Shown: positions 1 through 6,488 of the stretch, one piece after another
Numbering within the stretch: the first letter of the stretch is position 1
How the letters are laid out: every line of letters starts with the position of its first letter
Origin: JAUWGC01 sp963753055
GTDB lineage: Bacteria > Bacteroidota > Bacteroidia > Bacteroidales > B18-G4
Direction: 5' to 3'
Length of the DNA: 64,000 nucleotides
Assembly (NCBI GenBank): GCA_963753055.1
Contig: CAVWAP010000009.1
Coordinates: 186,001 to 250,000, forward strand
The notes under the pieces: generated by a model
What the model was told of the DNA's origin: nothing
Database searches by the model: none
What the model saw: only the letters and a program-made list of their open reading frames with translations
Program-made: the position numbers and the translations under genes

Positions 1-1
1 G

Positions 2-118
2 TCTGTAATCGACCTGCTAGATGCTGGAATCTCAGGCAGCGGGAATATTTATTATAAAGGAAACCCTTCGGTTTACAATAATATTACCGGCTCAGGTGCT
101 GTCATTCATGTACCATAA
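2..118 (+). CDS. C-terminal end of a DUF2807-like (GIN domain) protein, partial
   Basis: Only the last 38 codons are inside the window, reading open from the left edge to TAA at 116-118. The peptide has alternating Gly-Ser-Gly turns (GISGSGNIYYKGNP and NITGSGAVIHVP), which is the repeat pattern of the putative auto-transporter adhesin head GIN domain (DUF2807). That domain is a right-handed beta structure common in secreted Bacteroidetes proteins of unknown role. The next gene starts 10 nt downstream, so the two may share a transcript. The assignment rests on the pattern of a short tail, so the family is likely but not certain. Confidence 0.6.
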   Translation, partial: SVIDLLDAGISGSGNIYYKGNPSVYNNITGSGAVIHVP

Positions 119-128
119 AGATTTAAAT

Positions 129-635
129 ATGAAGAGATTAATTGTCCTTATCCTTTTAGTCAGCACACTTTCAACCTTTGGACAGGAAAGAAAACATTCT
201 ATAGGATTTCGTGGAGGTCCAACCTGGGGTTTTACCTATGATTACTTGCAAAATGAGCATAGCGGGTTCAGTTGGCTGCTAAGCTTTCGCCAGAAAGGAA
301 TGCAGATTACCGGACTGCTGAAGTTCTATCGCCCGGCATTTGAGCGGGTGACAGACCGGTTCTGGTGGTATTTTGGAGTGGGTGGTCACGTTGGCTATAA
401 TAAATGGAAAGTTTATTATACCTACGATCAGGGACCATATACCTTTTTTACCGAGGTAAACAGGTATGCTCCGGTGATGGGGCTTGATGGGCTCTTTGGG
501 TTAGAATTTCGAATGGATATTCTTCCTATATGCATAAGTGTTGAGCTTATGCCCTACTTTGAATTATTTGGAAAAGACTTTTATAAGATTAGCTTCTTTG
601 ATTTTGGCTTTGGAATAAAATATGCATTTAACTAA
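129..635 (+). CDS. Secreted outer-membrane beta-barrel protein, hypothetical
   Basis: The 168-aa protein begins MKRLIVLILLVSTLSTFGQ, a clear signal peptide with cleavage probably after FGQ. I chose ATG 129 over the upstream in-frame ATG at 21 because only this start places the signal peptide at the N-terminus, and the region before it codes for the preceding protein in another frame. The mature part alternates aromatic and polar residues in short Gly-rich strands and ends in a hydrophobic strand with a terminal FN, typical of small outer-membrane barrels. No specific family is recognised. The gene following at 651 encodes a similar protein and is probably co-transcribed. Confidence 0.7.
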   Translation: MKRLIVLILLVSTLSTFGQERKHSIGFRGGPTWGFTYDYLQNEHSGFSWLLSFRQKGMQITGLLKFYRPAFERVTDRFWWYFGVGGHVGYNKWKVYYTYDQGPYTFFTEVNRYAPVMGLDGLFGLEFRMDILPICISVELMPYFELFGKDFYKISFFDFGFGIKYAFN

Positions 636-650
636 TAAAATATATTTATC

Positions 651-1295
651 ATGAAAAAAATTATTATCCTTCTTACACTTTCCGCTTTCCTCTTCACGCC
701 TTACGCAATACAGGCCCAGGAAAATGATCAGGAGATGAGAACAATATTTGGCGACAAGCAGCATGCTAGTGGTGGTTATGGTGCAATTAGCTTTGGTTAC
801 ACTCAAATAGACGGTAAGGATGCTTTCATGGGAGGCGTCAAAGGTGGCTGGCTGATCAATCATGGTGTTACACTTGGATTGGCCGGATACGGATTTATCA
901 ATGATGTATCTAATACTGCCCCGGGAGATGAGATTAAAACACACCTGGCCGGGGGCTATGGCGGACTCCTGATAGAGCCTATCCTTTTCCCGAAGTATCC
1001 TGTCCATGTCACCTTCCCTATAATCATTGGTGCTGGAGGCATTTCTTACTTTGAGGATTACTGGAAAAGCAGTGATGGTTCACAACCACCTGAATATTAC
1101 TATGGCTATATCGACGCAGATGCTTTTTTCGTTTTTGAGCCGGGAATGGAATTAGAACTCAATATCGTTCATTTCTTCAGGATTGCAATTGGTGGATCAT
1201 ACCGATATACATCCAATATCACCCTGCTCGATCACGATAATGATATTCTGCGGAACTTCAATGCTTACTTTACCCTTAAGTTCGGTAAGTTCTAA
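651..1295 (+). CDS. Outer-membrane beta-barrel protein, hypothetical
   Basis: 214 aa with a signal peptide (MKKIIILLTLSAFLFTPYAIQAQ). The mature chain is rich in Gly and aromatic residues arranged in amphipathic strands, e.g. GGYGAISFGYTQI and HFFRIAIGGSYRY, and ends with an ...NAYFTLKFGKF strand closing on Phe as outer-membrane barrels do. It lies 15 nt after the preceding barrel gene, suggesting a two-gene unit. A strong hairpin terminator follows about 65 nt after the stop. Function unknown; a porin-like or structural surface protein is a reasonable guess only. Confidence 0.7.
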   Translation: MKKIIILLTLSAFLFTPYAIQAQENDQEMRTIFGDKQHASGGYGAISFGYTQIDGKDAFMGGVKGGWLINHGVTLGLAGYGFINDVSNTAPGDEIKTHLAGGYGGLLIEPILFPKYPVHVTFPIIIGAGGISYFEDYWKSSDGSQPPEYYYGYIDADAFFVFEPGMELELNIVHFFRIAIGGSYRYTSNITLLDHDNDILRNFNAYFTLKFGKF

Positions 1296-1360
1296 AAAGA
1301 CATTGATGGATTGTTGCAAAATCTGACATTCATCAATCATTGGTTACTACAACATTGGTT

Positions 1361-1392
1361 ATGAGGCGTCCTCCACAGGATGCCTCATTTTT
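1361..1392 (+). terminator. Rho-independent terminator after the barrel genes
   Basis: Inverted repeat 1361-1372 / 1377-1388 (ATGAGGCGTCCT against AGGATGCCTCAT, one G-T) with a CCAC loop, followed by a T-run at 1388-1392. It sits between the plus-strand barrel gene and the convergent purF-like gene. Confidence 0.85.
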
Positions 1393-1415
1393 GTTGTTCA
1401 GAAAGCAGCTCTTGA

Positions 1416-2819
1416 TCAGAAGTAACTTGTACCATCCCAACAATGCGTACACAATTGCTCCTTAGGCAGGCCAATAGACTCGATCAGATCGTCTAACTTT
1501 TGATATTGCAGGGATGTGACACCAATTCGTTCCCTGATTTTTTCAATCATGGCATGATAACGGTCCGTGCCAGGCCTGGCGTATTCATCCAGGTGGTTAT
1601 CTTCAGTGCCTTCCAGGTCTTTAATGGCTTTTCGTCCGGCCAGGTCCAATGTGGAACGGGACCTTGAGAAGTTCAGAAATTCACAGGGAAAGATCAATGT
1701 CGGACAGGCCGGCCTGACATGTACTTCCTCAGCACCATACTCATATAAAATCTTGACATTATCCTGAAACTGCGTCCCCCTGACTATTGAATCATCACAG
1801 AATACAATCTTCTTCCCTTCAATCAATGACCTGACAGGGATCAACTTCATCTTGGCAACCAGGTCTCTCATCTCCTGGTTTTGGGGCATGAAACTTCTGG
1901 GCCAGGTAGGAGTGTACTTTACATAAGCTCGTTTATAGGGTATTTGCTTCTCGTTAGAATAGCCGATGGCATGAGCAATGCCTGAATCAGGGATCCCGGA
2001 AACAAAATCAATTTTAATCTTATCGTTTCTTGCTAATGCGGCACCACAACGGTACCTGCATTCCTCAACATTTATACCTTCATAGTCAGAACTGGGATAG
2101 CCATAGTATACCCAGAGGAATGCACATATTTGCATCTTGTCGCCTGGTGGTTTAACCTGATCAAATCCATCTGCATTGATGAAAATTATCTCTCCCGGAC
2201 CAATGAATTTTTCTGTTTCATAACCAAGATTGGAGAAGGCACTGGATTCTGAGCTTACGGCAAAGGCATCATTTTTCTTGCCCAGGATGATAGGTGTCCT
2301 GCCAAGTTTATCCCGGGCAGCATACAAGCCGTCCTTTGTAAGGATGAGCATTGAGCATGATCCTTTAACCCTATTATAAACATTTTCAATCCCATCCTTA
2401 AAAGAATTCTCCTCGTCAATAAGCATGGCTATGAGCTCAGATGCATTGGTTCCCTCGGGACTGGTTTCTGAAAAATGTCTTTTTTGTTTTAAGGCCCTCT
2501 CAGTCAATTCCTCAATATTGTTAATCTTGCTCACGGTCACAATGGCGAACTCTCCAAGGTGAGAATTGATCAGGATGGGTTGTGCTTCCGTATCACTGAT
2601 TACTCCAATGCCGCTGTTACCATGGAACTCATTAAGATAAGGCTCGAATTTTGTTCTGAAATATGAATTCTCGAGATTGTGGATCGATCGCTTGAATTCC
2701 CTGGAATTCATCACTGCCATACCCCCTCTTTTAGTTCCCAGATGAGAATTATAATCTGTTCCATAAAAGAGATCGCTTACACAATCCGATTTAGATATTG
2801 TACCAAAAAAACCTCCCAT
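1416..2819 (-). CDS. Amidophosphoribosyltransferase-like protein (PurF family) lacking the Ntn cysteine
   Basis: The 467-aa protein has an N-terminal Ntn-hydrolase glutaminase-like domain (residues about 1-230; HLGTKRGG, NSGIGVISD, NSHLGEFAIVTV) and a C-terminal phosphoribosyltransferase domain. The latter carries the PRPP-binding loop VFCDDSIVRGTQ (Asp342-Asp343), so it should bind PRPP as in the first step of purine synthesis. The start is ATG 2819, giving MGGFFGTISK. The alternative GTG at 2864 adds 15 residues with no family match. In true PurF the residue after the initiator Met (or propeptide) is the catalytic Cys of CG(I/V)FG. Here it is Gly, and the first Cys is at residue 13. Glutamine hydrolysis is therefore unlikely; ammonia use, an intersubunit role or another reaction is possible. 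I recall similar GGFFG proteins in other Bacteroidetes. Confidence 0.85.
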   Translation of the reverse strand: MGGFFGTISKSDCVSDLFYGTDYNSHLGTKRGGMAVMNSREFKRSIHNLENSYFRTKFEPYLNEFHGNSGIGVISDTEAQPILINSHLGEFAIVTVSKINNIEELTERALKQKRHFSETSPEGTNASELIAMLIDEENSFKDGIENVYNRVKGSCSMLILTKDGLYAARDKLGRTPIILGKKNDAFAVSSESSAFSNLGYETEKFIGPGEIIFINADGFDQVKPPGDKMQICAFLWVYYGYPSSDYEGINVEECRYRCGAALARNDKIKIDFVSGIPDSGIAHAIGYSNEKQIPYKRAYVKYTPTWPRSFMPQNQEMRDLVAKMKLIPVRSLIEGKKIVFCDDSIVRGTQFQDNVKILYEYGAEEVHVRPACPTLIFPCEFLNFSRSRSTLDLAGRKAIKDLEGTEDNHLDEYARPGTDRYHAMIEKIRERIGVTSLQYQKLDDLIESIGLPKEQLCTHCWDGTSYF

Positions 2820-2942
2820 GCTCTTGATATTTGGTTTGATGAATTGCCGAACTAAAACTACCACATTCCATTCAATTTAAATTGAGTTGTTGAGAACTTG
2901 TTAATGAATTTTTCATAATTTCACTATCTAAATTCCAGTATT

Positions 2943-4211
2943 ATGAAAAACCTTTTTATTATCCTGCTGCTCGCCATCTCCATTTCATCAATGGCTCAGT
3001 TCAATAAGCATTTCAAGAATAAAACCCTCCGTATTGATTATACACATTCCGGTGGGGCTGAAGAGGAACACTACATGTTCGACACCCTGTTTATAGAAAA
3101 GTATTGGGGTGGATCCAAGACCAACCTCATTGATGAATTTGACTATGGCAACTACAAATTCGAAGTGTATGACGCACTCACTAACGAGCTTTTATACTCA
3201 CGTGGCTACTCATCACTGTTCAGGGAATGGCAAGCCACAGAAGGAGCAAAAGAATCCTGCAAGGCCTTTCCGGAAACTGTGGTTTTCCCTTACCCAAAGA
3301 GCGCAGTAAATGTTAGCTTCTACAGCAGGAATAAAGACTTTTCCTGGGAGAAGAAATTTATTCTGCAAATAGATCCTGAAACAAGGAATATCCGGAAGAA
3401 TGAAGTTCCCAAATACAAAAAGACCAAAGTACATTATGCGGGACCTGCTAATTACAAACTGGACATCGTCATCATAGCAGAAGGATACACGGCCGGTGAA
3501 ATGGATAAGTTCCTCAAGGACTGCAACCGGTTCAAAGGGTATATCCTCAATTCCTCTCCTTATAATCAGAACAAATTTAAAATCAATATCTGGGCAGTAC
3601 AGTCGATCTCCGAAGAGTCGGGCACCGACCTACCAGGAAAAGACATCTTTAAGAATACCGCCGTCCATACAAATTTCTACACCTTCGACTCCGAACGATA
3701 CCTTACCACGGAAGACATGACCAGTGTGAGAAATATAGCATCCCTGGTCCCTTATGACCAGATATTTATCCTGGTAAACCATGAAAAATATGGTGGTGGC
3801 GGCATCTATAATTTCTATAGCCTGGGCACAAGCGATAATGCCAGTGCTGATTTCCTCTTTCAGCATGAGTTTGGTCATGCTTTTGCAGGACTTGGTGACG
3901 AATATTATACTTCCGATGTCGCAGTTGAGGATTTTTATCCATTGAGCGTAGAGCCATGGGAGCCTAATCTCACAACAATGGTTGATTTTGACTCTAAATG
4001 GAAGTCAATGATAAAGCCTGAAACCCCGGTACCAACGCCAATTGAAGACAAATTTAACACCACAATTGGTGCGTATGAAGGTGGTGGTTATGTCGACAAA
4101 GGCGTATACCGTCCTTTTATCGATTGCACCATGAAATCTGTAAAGTATGATGCCTTCTGCCCGGTCTGCCGGGATGCCATCCAACGGATGATTGACTTTT
4201 ATGCAGAATGA
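2943..4211 (+). CDS. Secreted M64 family (IgA peptidase-like) zinc metallopeptidase
   Basis: 422 aa with signal peptide MKNLFIILLLAISISSMAQ. An N-terminal beta-sandwich region (about 20-160) precedes the catalytic domain, which opens with LDIVIIAEGYTAGEM (about 175). The zinc motif HEFGHAFAGLGDEYY gives His308, Glu309, His312 and Asp319, the HExxHxxxxxxD arrangement of M64. A C-terminal Cys cluster (CTMKSVKYDAFCPVC) is also typical of the family. Unlike the proteases downstream it has no T9SS sorting domain, so it is probably periplasmic or a Sec-only export product. M64 enzymes are named for a clostridial IgA protease; the substrate here is unknown. Confidence 0.88.
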   Translation: MKNLFIILLLAISISSMAQFNKHFKNKTLRIDYTHSGGAEEEHYMFDTLFIEKYWGGSKTNLIDEFDYGNYKFEVYDALTNELLYSRGYSSLFREWQATEGAKESCKAFPETVVFPYPKSAVNVSFYSRNKDFSWEKKFILQIDPETRNIRKNEVPKYKKTKVHYAGPANYKLDIVIIAEGYTAGEMDKFLKDCNRFKGYILNSSPYNQNKFKINIWAVQSISEESGTDLPGKDIFKNTAVHTNFYTFDSERYLTTEDMTSVRNIASLVPYDQIFILVNHEKYGGGGIYNFYSLGTSDNASADFLFQHEFGHAFAGLGDEYYTSDVAVEDFYPLSVEPWEPNLTTMVDFDSKWKSMIKPETPVPTPIEDKFNTTIGAYEGGGYVDKGVYRPFIDCTMKSVKYDAFCPVCRDAIQRMIDFYAE

Positions 4212-4224
4212 TTTTGCCCGCATC

Positions 4225-4256
4225 TTGTTTTTGTTATCCTCTTTTTCATAATTTTG
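4225..4256 (+). promoter_or_regulatory. Candidate Bacteroidetes promoter for ptb-buk
   Basis: TAATTTTG at 4249-4256 matches the Bacteroidetes -7 consensus TAnnTTTG. A TTG at 4225-4227 lies 21 nt upstream, the expected place for the -33 element. The ptb start codon is at 4325, leaving a leader of about 60 nt. Confidence 0.6.
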
Positions 4257-4324
4257 CAGCGTAAATAAGCTATTGGTCTTTAAACAGTTGTATTCTAACT
4301 CGTTAACAATTAACCCACATAGAT

Positions 4325-5224
4325 ATGTTAAAGAAATTATCCGATTTGCACGAAATCGTTAAAAAAGCACCAAAGAAGAAGCTGGTTCTGGCGGCTGCCC
4401 ATGATGAGCATTCCCTTGAGGCTGTCACGGAAGCCACAGAGATGAAAATTATCGACAGCCTCCTGGTTGGCGACAAGGTTAAAATCGAACAGATTGCTAA
4501 AGAGAATAATATCAACTTATCAAGGACCACAATTATTGATGAGCCAAACCTGACCCAGGCGGTAGCAAAAGCAGTAAAGCTTGTTCATTTTGGTGAAGCT
4601 GATATCCTGATGAAAGGCAACGTGGGTACGGCAACTTTGCTAAAGGGAGTATTGGATAAAGAATGGGGATTGCGTAAAAATGACTTGCTTTCACATATTG
4701 CCCTCTTTGAAGTTCCTGCATATCACCATAAGCTGATTGCCCTTTCAGATGTGGCTATGAATATAGCTCCGGATCTTAACGCTAAAGTGAATATCATTAA
4801 GAACGCTATTGAGTTCTTTAACAAACTTGGCATTGATGAGCCTAAAATTGCAGTACTCGGTGCAGTGGAGCTGGTTAATGATATGATGCCTGCAACCATG
4901 GATGCTGCCCTGTTGTCTAAGATGGCCGACCGTGGACAGATACCCAATTGCCTGATCGATGGGCCACTGGCTTTCGACAATGCCATTAGTGCTGCCAGTG
5001 CCAAGCATAAGGGTATCAGAAGTAATGTCGCCGGCGATGCGGATATGCTGCTTCTTCCCGATATTGAAGCAGGGAATATACTCTATAAATCATTTGTATT
5101 CTTTGCCAATGCTAAAGTAGCTTCAGTGATACTGGGAGCATCAGCACCAATCGTCCTGACCTCCCGGTCTGACTCTGAAGAATCCAAACTTGACAGTATT
5201 ATCCTGGCAGCAGCTACCCAATAA
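4325..5224 (+). CDS. ptb: Phosphate butyryltransferase
   Basis: The 299-aa protein matches the phosphate acetyl/butyryl transferase family along its whole length: MKGNVGTATLLKGVL (about 98-112), a central AVLGAVELVNDMMPATMDA, and a C-terminal VASVILGASAPIVLTSRSDS segment. It exchanges CoA for phosphate on butyryl-CoA or branched acyl-CoA, yielding acyl phosphate in the cytoplasm. Butyrate kinase follows after only 10 nt, so the two form the Ptb-Buk module that makes ATP from acyl-CoA. The length is normal for the family. In Bacteroidetes this pair often accompanies amino-acid fermentation, which would fit the secreted proteases downstream (inference). Confidence 0.93.
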   Translation: MLKKLSDLHEIVKKAPKKKLVLAAAHDEHSLEAVTEATEMKIIDSLLVGDKVKIEQIAKENNINLSRTTIIDEPNLTQAVAKAVKLVHFGEADILMKGNVGTATLLKGVLDKEWGLRKNDLLSHIALFEVPAYHHKLIALSDVAMNIAPDLNAKVNIIKNAIEFFNKLGIDEPKIAVLGAVELVNDMMPATMDAALLSKMADRGQIPNCLIDGPLAFDNAISAASAKHKGIRSNVAGDADMLLLPDIEAGNILYKSFVFFANAKVASVILGASAPIVLTSRSDSEESKLDSIILAAATQ

Positions 5225-5234
5225 ACTACAAAGA

Positions 5235-6311
5235 ATGGAAGAGATTCTGATCATCGCCATCAACCCTGGTTCTACATCAACCAAAATCGCAGTTTTTGAA
5301 AATGAGAATTGCATCTTTGAGAACAATATTCGCCATAGCAATGAAGAACTGGCACCATTCAAGAAAATTACAGATCAGTTCCAGTTTCGCAAGCAGGTAA
5401 TTTACAATGAAATCAAGGCTCTTGATCTGGACCTGGACAAGGTCAAAGTGGTTGTTGGCCGTGGTGGCATCGTCAAACCAATTGAATCAGGCACCTATAA
5501 GGTTAATGAAAAGATGATGGATGACCTTCGTAACAGTCGGCTCGGTGAACATGCCAGTAACCTGGGCGGGCTTATTGCTTTTGAGATGGCATCCGAACTT
5601 CCACATGCTGAAGCTTATATCGCTGATCCCGTAGTGGTTGATGAGATGGAAGATATAGCAAGGATCAGCGGTCATCCCTTGTTTCAGCGTAAATCAATCT
5701 TTCACGCGCTAAATCAAAAAGCTACCGCCAGAAGCCACGCCAAAAAGGTGAATAAACCATACAATACCCTGAACATGATCGTCGTCCATCTTGGAGGTGG
5801 GATCAGTGTTGGGGCCCATCGTAAAGGAAGAGTGGTTGACGTGAACCAGGCAATAGGTGGTGAAGGCGCCTTCTCTCCCGAACGTAGCGGCACACTCCCA
5901 ACTATCGACCTGGTGAATTTATGTTTCAGTGGGAAATACTCCCAGGAAGAGATCCACAAGATGCTGATCGGTAAGGGGGGATTGTCAGCCCTCCTGGGCA
6001 CAAACTCAGCCATTGAAGTTAAAAACCGCATCAATGAAGGTGATAAAGAAGCAGAACTGATCTATGATGCAATGGCTTACCAGGTAGCCAAGATGATCGG
6101 TGAAATGTACACTGTATTAGAATGTGACGTTGATTATATCCTGGTAACAGGAGGCATTGCCTACGACAAATGGTTCGTCGATCATATTGCATCAAGGGTT
6201 AAGAAAATTGCTCCACTGGTAGTTTATCCGGGCGAAAATGAAATGGCATCATTGGCTATGAACGGATTGAGTGTGATCACAGGCAAACTTCAACCCAAAA
6301 ACTATTCCTGA
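5235..6311 (+). CDS. buk: Butyrate kinase
   Basis: 358 aa, a member of the acetokinase/ASKHA family. The phosphate-1 motif AINPGSTSTKIAVF is at residues 8-21. Others are VVHLGGGISVGAH, the AIGGEGAFSPERSGTLP segment and the C-terminal adenosine motif YILVTGGIAYDKWF. It transfers phosphate from butyryl phosphate to ADP, producing butyrate and ATP. ATG 5235 is preferred to an upstream in-frame ATG at 5190 that would overlap ptb by 35 nt and add 15 residues absent from the family. The gene lies 10 nt after ptb and is certainly part of the same operon. No clear terminator follows. Confidence 0.93.
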   Translation: MEEILIIAINPGSTSTKIAVFENENCIFENNIRHSNEELAPFKKITDQFQFRKQVIYNEIKALDLDLDKVKVVVGRGGIVKPIESGTYKVNEKMMDDLRNSRLGEHASNLGGLIAFEMASELPHAEAYIADPVVVDEMEDIARISGHPLFQRKSIFHALNQKATARSHAKKVNKPYNTLNMIVVHLGGGISVGAHRKGRVVDVNQAIGGEGAFSPERSGTLPTIDLVNLCFSGKYSQEEIHKMLIGKGGLSALLGTNSAIEVKNRINEGDKEAELIYDAMAYQVAKMIGEMYTVLECDVDYILVTGGIAYDKWFVDHIASRVKKIAPLVVYPGENEMASLAMNGLSVITGKLQPKNYS

Positions 6312-6419
6312 TCCATACAACCATATATTGCTTGCTATTGTCTTGCAATCAAGGGAATTGATATAAACTATTCCCCTGAAATTTATATCCAATATAAATT
6401 ACATTTTTGTTTTTTTCAG

Positions 6420-6427
6420 TAGATTTG
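6420..6427 (+). promoter_or_regulatory. Candidate -7 promoter box for the M14 pair
   Basis: TAGATTTG fits TAnnTTTG about 60 nt before the start at 6489. No good TTG is found at the expected -33 distance, so the call is tentative. The rest of the 177-nt gap is AT-rich without other recognisable signals. Confidence 0.35.
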
Positions 6428-6488
6428 CTTGTTATTCTTATAACCAACAAGCCCCTTGCCGTTTTTTAGACTTTAACTAATTAAGATT

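Noticed and set aside
21..128. Start of the first barrel gene at ATG 21
   Set aside because: The region codes for the tail of the preceding DUF2807-like protein in another frame, and the signal peptide begins at 129.
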